A stretch of 52,673 nucleotides of DNA, taken from assembly GCA_945952225.1 (NCBI GenBank), contig CAMFHP010000052.1, positions 1-52,673 of the forward strand. The letters are read 5' to 3'. Origin of the DNA: an uncultured Myxococcaceae bacterium. Lineage in GTDB: Bacteria > Myxococcota_A > Polyangia > Polyangiales > Ga0077539. Positions 26,701 through 34,967 of the stretch are shown piece after piece; within the stretch, counting starts at the first letter, position 1, and each line of letters begins with the position of its first letter. Below the pieces are notes generated by a model. It saw only the letters and a program-made list of their open reading frames with translations. It made no database searches and had not been told where the DNA came from. Both the position numbers and the translations under genes were made by a program.

Positions 26701-29700
26701 GGGCGAAGGCGTTGAGCGCGGCGCCGGGCTGTTCGAGCACCTGCTCCTGGATGTCGGCGATGCGGTGCAGGAGCTCGACGCGACGGAGATCGTCGTCGGC
26801 GTGGGCGAGCTGCACTTCGAGCACATCGACCACGCGATCGTAGGCCTGCGCGGCGGTGAGCACGGGCTCGAGCACTGCTGCGGCCGCGAGGGGCTCCTTG
26901 TCGCCGTGGAGGATGCGCGTGAGGGCTTCAAGCGAGGCCGCGTGGTCGGGCGAGGCTTCGAGGATCTCGCGGTAGATCTCCACCGCCCGCGCAGTGCCGT
27001 CGAGGTGGGTCTCGTGGAGCTGTGCGATGCGGTAGCGGAACTCCACCACCTCCGCGGGATCGCCCGCGAGCTCGGCCTCGCGCTCGAGGATGCCGAGGAG
27101 CGCCGTCCAGTTCGACTGCGCCTGGTAGAGGTGATCGAGGCGCTGGATCGCGGTGCCGTCGGCGGGGTCGAGCTCGAGCACCTGGTTGTACGCCGCGATG
27201 GCGTTCACGGCGTCGTTGAGCTGCCCTTCGTACACGGTCGCCGTGTCGAGGAAGATCTTCTTCTTCTCGTCGGGATCGTGAACGAGTTCGGCCTTCTTCG
27301 CATACACGCCGAGGAGGTCGGTCCAGCGCTCGTGCGTGATGTAGAGGCGGATCAGCGCGTCGAGCGAGGCGACGTCGGTGTCGTCGACCTCGGTGATGCG
27401 ACGGTACGCGGCGATCGCCTCCTCGGGCTTCTCGAGAATGGTCTCGTAGATCTCGGCGGCGCGGAGGAGGTACTCCTTGCGCTCCTCCGCGTCTTCGAGG
27501 ATCTCGGCCTTGCGGAGGTACACACCCGCGAGCTCGGCGGGCTTCTCCGAGGCGCCGTAGAGACGCTCGAGGGCCGACGCGGCATCGAGGTTCTGCGGGT
27601 CGATGCCGAGAATGGCCTCCTGGTGCCCGATGGCCTGCGGCACGATCGTGAGGCGCTCTTCGGCGACCGACGCAGCGCGACGGTGGAGGGCCACGCGGGC
27701 CGCAGCGTCGTCGGTGGTCTGGATATACTGCTCCAGCACCGCGACGAAGTCTTCGTGGCGACGGAGCACGCGCGAGAGGCGATCGAGCTGATCGATCGAT
27801 TCGAGGTTGCCGGGGTCTTCCGCGAGGGCGCGGGTGTACGTCGCGAACGCGTGGTCGGCCTGATCGAGCGCGGTCTCTTGAATCTCCGCGATGCGATGGA
27901 GGAGCTCGACCTTGCGCGCCTTGTCGGTCGCGTTGCGCGCGAGCACCTCGTACGCGTAGGCGAGGCGGTCGTAGGCCGCGAGCTCGCGGTACACGGGCTC
28001 GAGAATGTCGGCGATCACCTGCGCGTGTTCGGGCTGCTCGATGAGCCGCTCCAGCGCGGAGATGGCGTCGCCGTTGCCCGCGTCGCGCTCGAGGATCTGA
28101 CGGTAGATGTCGATCGCGCCGGGCGTGTCGGCCATGCGCTCCTCGCGCACCTGCGCGAGCCGGAGCTGAATGGCGGTCTGCTCCTCGGGCGATTCCGCGA
28201 GCGAGAGGCGCGTCTGGAGATTGTCGGAGAGGTCCTGCCAGCGCGTGAGTCGGATGAAGAGGCGGTCGAGGGCTTCGAGGGCGCGGCGGTTCGTGGGGTC
28301 GGCGTCGAGCACCTCGCGCCACGTCTGCACGGCGGCCTCGGGGTTGCCGAGCATCTCCTCGTGCACCGTCGCGATGGCGGCCTGAAGTTCGTCGCGCGCG
28401 TCGGGATCACCCGCGAGCTCGAGGCGACGGCGGAACACCGAGAGCAGGTCGGTCCAGCGGCCCGCGGCGCGGTAGGTCTGCTCGATGGCTTCGAGGGCCT
28501 CGACATCCGAGGGGTTCTGTTCGAGCACCTTCTCGTACGCGGCGACCGCGCGCTCGATGCTCCCCACCTGACGGAACTCGATGTCCGCGATGCGCAGCCA
28601 CAACGAGCGCGCGAGTTCGGGATCCGCCGTGCCCGCGACCTCCTGGAGGAGCGCCACGAGGTCGCCCCACGCATTGATCGGCGCAGCGAGCGCGGTGAGC
28701 GTCTCGCGCACATCCTCGCGCGTAGCGTCTTCACGGAACGCGCGCCCGTACGCTTCGAACGCCCTGCGACCATCGCCGACGCGCTCGGCGCAAACGCCAC
28801 CGATGCGGGCGAGCAGCGCGACACGCTCGTTGACGCTCTCCTCCTCCGAGAGAAGGATCTCCGCCGAGCGGATGAGCGCCTCCCAGTCTTCACGGAGCTC
28901 GTAGACGGGCTCGAGAATCCTCGCCGCTTCACCGCGGAGTTCGGGGTCGCGGAGCAGCGCTTCGAGCGCAAGCCTCGCCCCGTCGTGGTCGGGCGACATC
29001 GCGAGGATCTCGCGGTAGTGCGCGACCGCTTCGCGCGCGCGTCCGAGGTGCGACTCGAGCACGCGCCCGAGACGGAACTTCAGCTCGACCGCACGCGCGT
29101 CGTTGCCAGCCGCCGCATGGAACGCAAGCTCACGTTCGAGCACATCGACGAGTTCGTTCCACTGCGCGAGCTTCTCGTAGAGGCGATCGAGGGCAGCGAG
29201 GGCGGCGTCTTCGTCGCCAAACTCGGTGACGATCGTGAGGTTCGTCGCGACGGCGCGGGGTGCATCGTCGAGCTCGTTCTCCGCGAGAGTGGCGACCGCG
29301 TAGAGAAGCCCACGGCGCTCGTCGTGATCGGCTGCGAGTTCGAGGCGACGTTCAAGCACCGAGAGCAGGTCGGCCCAGCGCGCCTTGCCGCGGAGGAGCG
29401 ACTCCTGCGCGACGAGCGCGTCGAGGTTCGCGGGGTCGAGGTCGAGCACCTCGCGGTAGCGCGCGATGGCATCGTCGACGCGGTCGAGACGCACCGCGAG
29501 GTTGCCCGCGAGGTGCAGGCGGAGGCGCACCTGCGTGTCGGGATCGAGGTCGGGCGAGAGCGCCGCAGCGAGCGCATCGACGGCGTCGTTCCAGCGTCCT
29601 GCAGCCTCGGCAGAGCGCTCGAGGTCGGCGACCGAACCCGGCGACGCGGGTTCGAGCTTGAAGGCTTCCTGGTAGCGCTCGAAGGCGCGCGCGGGATCCT

Positions 29701-30853
29701 TGAGCGGCGTCTCGTAGAGGGCGCCGAGGTCGCGCAGGGTCGCGACGCGCTCCTCGGGAAGGTCTCCGTTGGCCTTCACTTCCAGCACGGCGGCGAGGCG
29801 CTTCGAGTCGTTGGCCGTGTGATAGATCGGCGCAAGGCGAAGGGCCGCGTCGCGGTTGGCGGCATCGAGTTCGAGGATCTTCTCGAGGTACTTCGCCGCG
29901 CGGTCGGTCTTCTCCTTCCGTTCAGCCCAGAGCTGCGCGATCTTCGAGAAGAGCGAGATCTTCGTCTCGACCGACGCCTGCGGGCTCTCGGTCTCGCGCT
30001 CGAGCACGCGGATGAGCTCGTCCCACTTGCCACTGTCGGCATAGAAGGTCTCGAGGTCGTCCCAGGCATGCATCGCGAGGTAGCGCTTCTTGAGCGCCTC
30101 CTGCGCGCGACGATCGTTCGAATCGAGCGCGAGCACACCGCGCCATGCCTCGACCGCGATGGCGTCGTCGTTGAGCTTGTCGCCCGCGATGGTGCCGAGC
30201 TTCACGAGCAGCGCGATCCGCGCAGCGGACTCGCCGGTCTGTGCGGCCTGCTCACGGAGCACGTATGCGAGCTTGGCGAACTCCTTCTGGCGCTCGTAGA
30301 GCCCGCCGAGCTGCGTGAGCGCGTCGTGGTTGCCGGGGTCTCGGTTGAGCACCTCTTCCCACACCTCGATCATCGCTTCGGGCTTCTTGACCTTCTCGGT
30401 CACGAAGCGCGCGATGGCGAGGTACGCGTCGAGCTGCGCGGATTCGGGCGCTGCGGCGGCCTCGCGCTTCAACAGCGGCAGGAGCTTGTCCCACTCACGA
30501 CGTCGCTCGTACCCCTGCTTGAGGAAGTCGATCGCGCGCGCGTTCGAGGGATCGAGTTCGAGCACGCTCTCGTAGGCCTTGATCGCCTCGGCCTGGTTGG
30601 CGAAGCGCTCGATGTAGAGGCCCGCGGCGCGTTCGTAGAGCGCCACCCGCTCCGCCGGGTCGACCAGGATCTCGGCCTTCGCGAGCAGGGTCTTGATGAG
30701 ATCCTGCCAGCGCTTCTGGCCCTCGAAGCGGGCTGCCGCCTCGTCGAGTTCACGCACCTTCGCCGGGTCGGGACCGGGACGGATCGCGGCCGGCGCGATC
30801 GTGGTCGGAAACTCTCCTGCAGGCATTTCTTCCGTGAGATCAGAACTGCTCAT
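20735..30853 (-). CDS. Giant TPR scaffold protein (GltI/AgmK-like candidate)
   Basis: 3372 residues in one frame, about 370 kDa, no signal peptide or membrane helix, so presumably cytoplasmic. Nearly all of it is a chain of roughly forty 70-75-residue units, each about two TPRs, recognisable by recurring W-x2-L-x2-VLER, EL-D-DP-N-x-DALxAL and AIxxYRxVL segments. The last 300 residues or so are different: a globular domain containing LSLQELAFVAAKHMAYYRNE and no TPR pattern. In M. xanthus the gliding protein GltI/AgmK is a similarly huge cytoplasmic TPR protein encoded beside a GltG/GltJ-type gene. The identification rests on size, architecture and neighbours. Start at ATG 30853, 90 bases after the TPR lipoprotein gene. 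Confidence 0.88.
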   Translation of the reverse strand: MSSSDLTEEMPAGEFPTTIAPAAIRPGPDPAKVRELDEAAARFEGQKRWQDLIKTLLAKAEILVDPAERVALYERAAGLYIERFANQAEAIKAYESVLELDPSNARAIDFLKQGYERRREWDKLLPLLKREAAAAPESAQLDAYLAIARFVTEKVKKPEAMIEVWEEVLNRDPGNHDALTQLGGLYERQKEFAKLAYVLREQAAQTGESAARIALLVKLGTIAGDKLNDDAIAVEAWRGVLALDSNDRRAQEALKKRYLAMHAWDDLETFYADSGKWDELIRVLERETESPQASVETKISLFSKIAQLWAERKEKTDRAAKYLEKILELDAANRDAALRLAPIYHTANDSKRLAAVLEVKANGDLPEERVATLRDLGALYETPLKDPARAFERYQEAFKLEPASPGSVADLERSAEAAGRWNDAVDALAAALSPDLDPDTQVRLRLHLAGNLAVRLDRVDDAIARYREVLDLDPANLDALVAQESLLRGKARWADLLSVLERRLELAADHDERRGLLYAVATLAENELDDAPRAVATNLTIVTEFGDEDAALAALDRLYEKLAQWNELVDVLERELAFHAAAGNDARAVELKFRLGRVLESHLGRAREAVAHYREILAMSPDHDGARLALEALLRDPELRGEAARILEPVYELREDWEALIRSAEILLSEEESVNERVALLARIGGVCAERVGDGRRAFEAYGRAFREDATREDVRETLTALAAPINAWGDLVALLQEVAGTADPELARSLWLRIADIEFRQVGSIERAVAAYEKVLEQNPSDVEALEAIEQTYRAAGRWTDLLSVFRRRLELAGDPDARDELQAAIATVHEEMLGNPEAAVQTWREVLDADPTNRRALEALDRLFIRLTRWQDLSDNLQTRLSLAESPEEQTAIQLRLAQVREERMADTPGAIDIYRQILERDAGNGDAISALERLIEQPEHAQVIADILEPVYRELAAYDRLAYAYEVLARNATDKARKVELLHRIAEIQETALDQADHAFATYTRALAEDPGNLESIDQLDRLSRVLRRHEDFVAVLEQYIQTTDDAAARVALHRRAASVAEERLTIVPQAIGHQEAILGIDPQNLDAASALERLYGASEKPAELAGVYLRKAEILEDAEERKEYLLRAAEIYETILEKPEEAIAAYRRITEVDDTDVASLDALIRLYITHERWTDLLGVYAKKAELVHDPDEKKKIFLDTATVYEGQLNDAVNAIAAYNQVLELDPADGTAIQRLDHLYQAQSNWTALLGILEREAELAGDPAEVVEFRYRIAQLHETHLDGTARAVEIYREILEASPDHAASLEALTRILHGDKEPLAAAAVLEPVLTAAQAYDRVVDVLEVQLAHADDDLRRVELLHRIADIQEQVLEQPGAALNAFARAVAPDPLNEHTLASFERLAEGLGQWPLVGQTYDAAVARLTEDPERRLELLLRVAQIQESHLGDAEGAIARYRLALDVDAQSVAALAALDRLFEALERWPELAEVLRREVSLGDLSPDDVLSLRFRLAQVLEHRLDDVDGALAVYREILDVQADHEGTVAALEAMFNRGVRRQDAAALLEPIYRMGEQWEKLADIQARSLELVTDPAARLQAHHGLAELVEERLGDGAAAFGWYARALKEHPLDERSLAEVERLAAVTDGWAELTNVYADIVESEASTNDVKRVIGKRLARVHEEELQDLQSADAAYSFVLDVEPLDPDALEALDRLYTATGDAARLATILERRAQAATDDEQRVEFTFRLAQILQESLGQTEQAVARYRSIVDTLDPRHAQSLEALEAIYLAGERWQELYDTYQRKLDIASGDEEQAEIYARMARLADQSLGRPDDAVALLDRVLNLRGEDTETLAALANLHEAAGRHRELIDVLERQLAAEMDDQQRVLIALRIPAVHLHQLRDVERAIEGYRRALDIDPSSFDALRALADIYRAQQAWEPLVEVLQTLISLGAATLPDEEIKAAYTELGGIFWTTLQQGYEAVDAWNHVLELDPRDAQAIEALLTIHTAQGEWRDVVTVLQKKADAQDEGEARVPIYLQMAGVWEEQIGEPDGARQAYEKILEIDPLHDHAFRALEALHQQFERWDDLATLYISRHDTLSEKGEVKLAVPFMRAAAGLYDEKLGDREQAFAAAQIAFDEDVTDRETVVVLERLAGLTGKWNDLLKETLNGYQTEATGPRKTALGLHVARWYGVELGHPEWAIPIYQQILATEPGNLQALHDLATLYRRLGQWQNMPKILQRCVDASRTDEDRRRFHIELGEVLEKHLGQADQAVDHYNAALNLDPRDRDALTALARVYEARGDWRALVDVQRRRIESAEDVTAAIALRLEAGRTLEERVNDSDGAIAEYRAVLDADPGNLDALRGLERLYTRLDQPQALLQVLEAQLEFAPTERERIKLLSRIGAMLEEQFVKPDLAIERFEAVLEIDPSDQNALRSLERLYRNTARWNELIHTLERHLAATPERRDRVALFEQMGRVYGEELRDADHAEDALRNVLEIDPQHLPSLEALARVYESKNDWDSAVVTMEQLSDLLGHDRPRQVELRYRIAKIVETKLQDEFRAVEMYRAALDADGGHARSLEALRLIATRREDWYDVARYLEREQQVTEQPAARARLLAELGRVNAQYLDDTERAVAWYEEAIRNDPDLEEAAWPLAMHYVTHERWAEAEPLAEMLARRANRRDPVEQLQIQLTMGRVSQALGKVDRAIKAFTAAQTLDRSNVDAIRLLAGAYFVKADWENAFKNYQLLLVHHKDELEAEARADLYYRLGVVKREQGDRRRAANFLEKALEEMPGFRPAIEAMIETYTGAGEWDQVIAYKNMLLEQEFDDEKRYPMIVEIAELWQDKAKNPQKAIQSYAAALEIHPKDRPLLNKLLALYQETGQWTKLVEVIGTISDLESRPEIKSKFAYTIASIYNDRLKDADQALTFYNQALDLNPSELKPFTKINEILTGRRDFKNLERNFRKMLHRVAGKTEKDLEFNLLHNLGIIYRDRLAQPDAAIKAFVMASERKPEDIQEHKILAELYAREGNTVEAVARWRTIIEKDLTNAEALNSIFDLYYQSRAYDKAWCVAATATFLLRNGAKEEARAFYEQYKPRRPLAPTGRLTEEQWVKLLFHPDEDPVTGKIFASILGPLRKAKASPLAQFGFTQKEQQDPQTSSVSLVKALANAGSALSLPMPFIFVRTNQPGGLGYVPSEPIASFAGSGLLSGLSLQELAFVAAKHMAYYRNEHYVRVLFPTTQELTSIMLAAIKLVKPDQGVPPEAEATVQKLAPLVQQDPIAAEGLRKVVKFFLEQGGSSNVKRWYQAVELTSARAGFLLAGDLEVTKKMLAMEPGLPGDVAPGEKLKDVVLFSISENYFTLREALGINFQSAAAY

Positions 30854-30943
30854 CGTGTCACCGGCGTGCGCAGAGGGCGCAGCGTACGTTCAGGTCCGTC
30901 TTTACGTGGCGAATGGGGAGGAAACGTCGCGAGGCAGCGGCGC

Positions 30944-31810
30944 TCAGTGGGCGCCGGGGTTCTGGAGCTCCGCGAGTTTGTTCTGCGCGATGTCGAGGTA
31001 CTCACGCGGGGCGTTGCCGCCGCGCGCCTCGATGAAGCGCTGCAGATAGAGAATCGCCTGCTGCCTGCGCTCCGGGATCTCTGCGCTCGTATAGCCCGCA
31101 GAGAAGAGTGCCTCGGCAAGCTCGGTGTCCTCGCGGTTCGCGGCGACGAACTCGTCGATCGCCTGCTCGCGGTGTCCCTGCTCGAGGAGCACGTTGCCGA
31201 GAATGTTCCGCATCGCGCCGCGCTCGACCGCCCCCTCGGGGGCGATGCGAAGGCCCTCGCGGAGCACCTGGATCGCGCGGTCGTAGTCATGGGCGCGGTA
31301 GTACGCTCGACCGAGTCGCACGTACGCGCGGTAGGCGCGCGGCGCCTTCGTCAGCGCGTTCGTGTAGGCTTGCAGCGCGGCCTGCGGCTCGTCGAGACGG
31401 TCGGCCACTTCACCGAGGCGATAGTGGGCCATGTACATGTTGGGCTCGACCTGGATGGCCTGGTTGAACGCGGCGCGCGCCTGCTCCCAGTGTTCCTGTT
31501 CGAAGTGCGTGTTGCCCAGCAGAAAGTGGTACTCGGGGTTCCGCGGGTTGCGCGCGATCGCTCGGGTGAGCGCCTCCGCAGCGTTGCCCCACTCGTGCTG
31601 TTTGATGTGCACGAGCGCGAGGTTGTAGAGGGGCTGGTCGAACTTCGCGTCCTCGTCCGCGGCGCGCTGAAAGCGATCGCGTGCGTCGGCCATGCGACCG
31701 CCGCGGAGGAGGTTCATCCCCGCGTTGTTGTCTTCGATCGCCTGCCGGTCGTATTCGCTGCATCCGCCGAGCAGAAGCATCGCAACCAGCCCACAGAAAA
31801 CTCGCTTCAT
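30944..31810 (-). CDS. TPR lipoprotein
   Basis: 288 residues from ATG 31810, preceded by a good ribosome-binding site (gaggag, 4-5 bases away). Lipoprotein signal with lipobox Leu-Gly-Gly-Cys (Cys17), then about six TPRs (DNNAGMNLLRGGRMADA, PEYHFLLGNTHFEQE, AYRAYVRLGRAYYR and so on) over residues 25-275. Expected location is the periplasmic face of the inner or outer membrane, as a protein-protein scaffold. It lies between the GltG-like and giant TPR genes, both of the gliding-like cluster. In-frame sequence upstream of ATG 31810 is excluded because it would bury the signal peptide and contains the promoter at 31853-31882. Confidence 0.88.
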   Translation of the reverse strand: MKRVFCGLVAMLLLGGCSEYDRQAIEDNNAGMNLLRGGRMADARDRFQRAADEDAKFDQPLYNLALVHIKQHEWGNAAEALTRAIARNPRNPEYHFLLGNTHFEQEHWEQARAAFNQAIQVEPNMYMAHYRLGEVADRLDEPQAALQAYTNALTKAPRAYRAYVRLGRAYYRAHDYDRAIQVLREGLRIAPEGAVERGAMRNILGNVLLEQGHREQAIDEFVAANREDTELAEALFSAGYTSAEIPERRQQAILYLQRFIEARGGNAPREYLDIAQNKLAELQNPGAH

Positions 31811-31852
31811 TCCACTCCTCGCGAGATCGCAACGACCCATTGGAACGCGCGG

Positions 31853-31882
31853 ATCATAGGCGAGCGGATTCGCGTGGCTCAA
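31853..31882 (-). promoter_or_regulatory. Promoter of the TPR lipoprotein gene
   Basis: Minus strand: TTGAGC (31882-31877), 18-bp spacer, TATGAT (31858-31853), about 42 bases upstream of ATG 31810. Implies separate transcription from the GltG-like gene, matching the hairpin at 31966-32000. Confidence 0.5.
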
Positions 31883-31965
31883 CCTAGAAATACGCTGCGG
31901 TTCACGCTTTCGCACCGCGACGGAAACGCTACGAAACACGGCATTTCGCAGTAGACCAAATGCGC

Positions 31966-32000
31966 GAAGGCCAGACCGCGCGTCACGCGATCTGGCCTTC
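31966..32000 (-). terminator. Strong hairpin downstream of the GltG-like gene
   Basis: A perfect 10-bp inverted repeat (gaaggccaga / tctggccttc) with a 15-base GC-rich loop, 27 bases after the stop of the gene at 32027. On the minus strand it is followed by gcgcatttgg, a weak T run. Probably a terminator or 3'-end stabiliser. Confidence 0.55.
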
Positions 32001-32026
32001 TGGAGCGCCCTCGTCAGCGGTTCAGA

Positions 32027-34177
32027 TCATTGATCCGGCGGCTGGAGGTTGAACGGGTAGTTCACCGTCACGACACCGCCACCCTCGGGCGCGGGAAACT
32101 GCCAGCGACGAACGGCGTTGGCGATGCAGTCGGCCACGGTCTGGATCGGGTACGTGCTGTTCGCTACGCCCGACGCCATCACCGATCCGGTGCCGCCGAT
32201 CACGAAGCGTACGGTCACACGCCCCTGCGCGTTCGGGTTCGTGGCGAGCCCCTGCTCGTGGCAGTGGTTCACCTGACCGAGGTTGCGAAGCACGACGCGG
32301 CGGATGGCCTCCGGCGAGAGAAGACCGGAGATGTCCGGCGGCGCTGCACGCACGGTCGGTCCCGAGTTACCACGTCCGCGGAGGCCACGGCCGGCGCCCG
32401 AGCCGTAGCCCTGCCCCGTCCCCGTTCCCGAACCGTGTCCCATCGTGCCGATGTTGCCCATGCCGATGGTGCCCTCACCGGTGCCACCACCACCCCAACC
32501 GGTTCCCGTCGCGCCGAGACCACCGTACCCGAACGCATCACCGACGGCATCGCCGGTCATGTTGCCGTTCGCGTTCTGGTTGTCGACGCCCGACTCGGTC
32601 ATGCCGCCGAAGGGCGACACGATGCCCGACGAACCGCCCGCCGCGCCGCCACCGAGCGCGCCGAGCGCCGCGAAGATGCCACGGTTCTGAACCTGCTCAC
32701 GCGCCTGCTGCCGCGAGAGATGCGGCGGCTCGCCGTTGTTCTTGATGGCGTAACGCGCATTGCGAACGGGAGCATCGCGGCGCCCCATCTTGCCTTCGGC
32801 GCCCGCGTGACGGGTACCAGTGCCGCCCTCCTGCTGGTCGTCGTTCTGCTGCTGCGGCTGCTCCTCGGGCTGGCGCTCCTGCTGACGCTGGATGAACGCA
32901 CGCAGTTCCGCAAGGCGGTCGTCGTCGTTCGAGGCAGAGAGGAAGCCCGACGAGTCGGACACCGCGAAGTGCAGCGTCGCCATCACAGCAGCCATGAAGA
33001 TGCCCGAACCGGCCACTGCGCCGATGAGCGGGTTGTCGCGCTTGATGTGCCCCGCCACGATGCGTCCCGGCGCAACGACCTTGGCGAGGATCGTGAGGCC
33101 ACCGACTTCCTGGCGATAGCGACCCTCGGGCTGGATGTTCACCTCGAACCCGCCCGGGACCGTCGACGACGGACGCGCGTGGCCCTGGGCCTTCAGGTCT
33201 TCGAGTGAACGCTTCACCCCCTGAAGTTCCACCTCACCCGTCGCATCGGGCAGAAACACGAAGCGCGTCCCACCACCGTTGACGACCACCGGAACGTCCA
33301 TCGCGCCGCCGAGGAGCTCCGGCCCCACGACGAAACGGCTCGTGTCGGCGATGGCGTCTTCATTCTTGTGATGAAGCTGTCCGGCGACGCCGCTGCCGAT
33401 GAGCGACGTGAGCGCGCCGATGCCACCCACGATCATCGACTTGTTACCCGCCGCATCACGAACGGCCTGCGACACCTGCGAGTCGACCGAAGAGATCGCA
33501 GCACCGGCGAGCATCAGGGCGCCGCCGACGGCCAGCGACCCCATCAGCACCTTCGAGTCAGGGGCCGCCTTCGGATCGTGCGCCGACAGGACGAAGTTCT
33601 TCGAGTTGTCGAGGTGCGCGACGTGGAGGATGGAGCTCTTCCACAGGACGGAGACTTCGACGGCGTGCGCGCCAACCTCCTCGACCTCATGCGGATTGAT
33701 CTCACCACGCTTGATGAGCTGGTAGATCTCCTCGCCATCGAGCGCAGTCGCCGGCGCCGCGCGGAAGGCACCCGCATCCGAAAGCCCGGCAGCCAGGGGA
33801 GCCGCCGCCGGCGGGACGAAGCTCGATGCGGAGGGTGCACTCGTCGAAGTCGTCACCGTCGAAGCCTCACGAGCGACGCCGACGTCGACGGTGATGCGCG
33901 TGTTGCCGAGTTGGAAGGTGTCGCCCGAACGGAGCGAGCACTTGTTCACGGGCTGACCGTTCACCTGCGTGCCGGAGCCGAGGTCGATGATCTGCACGTC
34001 GTCGGGTTTCGCTTCGATGACGGCGTGCATCCGCGCGACGCCTTCGTCCTCGATGCGAAGGTGAGACTTCTGATCCCGTCCGATCTTGATCACGTCCTGC
34101 GCGATGGTCTCCGAACGGACCAACGCGCCGTTTTGAAAGATCTGGAACGTGATGGGAACGACCAATTTCTGAGCCAT
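32027..34177 (-). CDS. FHA - transmembrane - TonB-like protein (GltG/PglI-like)
   Basis: 716 residues from ATG 34177 (ggggaagcg upstream). Order: N-terminal FHA domain 1-100 (IGRDQK at 32-37, GSGTQVNG at 67-74); a conserved block VSVLWKSSILHVAHL (about 175-189) typical of AgmX/PglI proteins; hydrophobic segments at about 210-230, 248-266 and 383-404; a Gln/Glu-rich stretch; a Gly-rich linker (550-603, GYGGLGATGTG); and a TonB/energy-transducer-like C-terminal domain 620-716 with conserved Cys639 and Cys684. This layout is that of GltG/PglI, the inner-membrane gliding protein that links the cytoplasmic motor to periplasmic partners. GltJ/AgmX differs in having a zinc ribbon in place of FHA. 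Longer in-frame starts upstream lack similarity. Confidence 0.88.
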   Translation of the reverse strand: MAQKLVVPITFQIFQNGALVRSETIAQDVIKIGRDQKSHLRIEDEGVARMHAVIEAKPDDVQIIDLGSGTQVNGQPVNKCSLRSGDTFQLGNTRITVDVGVAREASTVTTSTSAPSASSFVPPAAAPLAAGLSDAGAFRAAPATALDGEEIYQLIKRGEINPHEVEEVGAHAVEVSVLWKSSILHVAHLDNSKNFVLSAHDPKAAPDSKVLMGSLAVGGALMLAGAAISSVDSQVSQAVRDAAGNKSMIVGGIGALTSLIGSGVAGQLHHKNEDAIADTSRFVVGPELLGGAMDVPVVVNGGGTRFVFLPDATGEVELQGVKRSLEDLKAQGHARPSSTVPGGFEVNIQPEGRYRQEVGGLTILAKVVAPGRIVAGHIKRDNPLIGAVAGSGIFMAAVMATLHFAVSDSSGFLSASNDDDRLAELRAFIQRQQERQPEEQPQQQNDDQQEGGTGTRHAGAEGKMGRRDAPVRNARYAIKNNGEPPHLSRQQAREQVQNRGIFAALGALGGGAAGGSSGIVSPFGGMTESGVDNQNANGNMTGDAVGDAFGYGGLGATGTGWGGGGTGEGTIGMGNIGTMGHGSGTGTGQGYGSGAGRGLRGRGNSGPTVRAAPPDISGLLSPEAIRRVVLRNLGQVNHCHEQGLATNPNAQGRVTVRFVIGGTGSVMASGVANSTYPIQTVADCIANAVRRWQFPAPEGGGVVTVNYPFNLQPPDQ

Positions 34178-34291
34178 CGCTTCCCCGTTTTTGGGCGTGC
34201 CTTGGAGGGGGTTGAAGGTAGGCACGCAGCTCCTTCCCGATTGTGGGGCGCTCGCCGCACCCCGAACCGGGATCATTGACACGAGATCCGG

Positions 34292-34552
34292 TCAGAAGTT
34301 CTCGACCGACTTCAGCATCTCCTGCACGAAATGTTGCCTCGTTCGCAAGAGGCTGATGCCCCGGGTCGCACGATTCCCCCGCACGCTCGTGAGGTCGGGC
34401 CGAGGCAGTTGAGACTGCACGAGTTCATCGCCGAAGGTCATCTCCCGGTCGGGCGGAGGCACTCGATTGGTGCTCACGCCATGAGCCTGTGCGAACACGC
34501 TCGGTCCCGCGAGGAGCACGGAGAACATTACCGGGGCGAACAGCTTGATCAT
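34292..34552 (-). CDS. Small secreted protein, paralogue A (GltF/CglF-like candidate)
   Basis: 86 residues. Cleavable signal peptide (about 1-21, ending VFAQA), then a short mature protein with FGDELVQSQLPRPD and the C-terminal signature GISLLRTRQHFVQEML followed by KSVENF. It is clearly a duplicate of the gene at 34687-34959: the same DELVQ-x-QL-x-RPD and HFV-x-EMLKSVEN motifs. A small secreted protein of this type between the GltE-like and GltG-like genes matches the position of GltF/CglF in the M. xanthus cluster; assignment tentative. Confidence 0.78.
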   Translation of the reverse strand: MIKLFAPVMFSVLLAGPSVFAQAHGVSTNRVPPPDREMTFGDELVQSQLPRPDLTSVRGNRATRGISLLRTRQHFVQEMLKSVENF

Positions 34553-34686
34553 CGAACGGTCTCGTCCGACGGGCTCACAGGATTCTGGGAATCTATCGAC
34601 CGGTGGTGGAGCCCGTCAACGAACCGACCGGTCGGCGCGCGCCCGGAGTCGGGCGCCGCGGCAGCCAAGTCGGACGAGGCAGGCGA

Positions 34687-34959
34687 TCAGAGGTTCTCGA
34701 CGGACTTGAGCATCTCGGGCACGAAGTGCTCACGGATGCGGATCAGCGAAATCCCCGCAGCCCGACGACGCACACGCGTCGACTCTCCGTCGGGGCGCAC
34801 GAGCTGTCCCTGCACGAGTTCGTCCGTGAAGTTGAATTCCTGCGTGCGAGTGGCCTGATCCGCGCCTGCGCCTGCAGCGGGCCGCCGCTGGGCAAAAGCA
34901 GACGTTCCGCCGAGGGAGATCATCGCGAAGGCCAACACGGCCACGAAGCGGGTCTTCAT
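34687..34959 (-). CDS. Small secreted protein, paralogue B (GltF/CglF-like candidate)
   Basis: 90 residues from ATG 34959, chosen because Met-Lys-Thr-Arg-Phe starts the signal peptide (about 1-23, ending SAFAQ); upstream in-frame sequence overlaps a promoter. The mature part has FTDELVQGQLVRPDGES, RRRAAGISLIRIREHFVP and EMLKSVENL at the C-terminus. Tandem paralogue of 34292-34552. Likely periplasmic or outer-membrane associated. See the other copy for the family argument. Confidence 0.8.
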   Translation of the reverse strand: MKTRFVAVLAFAMISLGGTSAFAQRRPAAGAGADQATRTQEFNFTDELVQGQLVRPDGESTRVRRRAAGISLIRIREHFVPEMLKSVENL

Positions 34960-34967
34960 GGCGAAGG

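Noticed and set aside
21170-31954. A 3594-codon open frame on the plus strand opposite the TPR giant
   Set aside because: Arg/Glu/Val-rich composition with no recognisable domain. It is the antisense shadow of a real gene with strong third-position GC bias; the minus-strand frame has clear TPR patterns.
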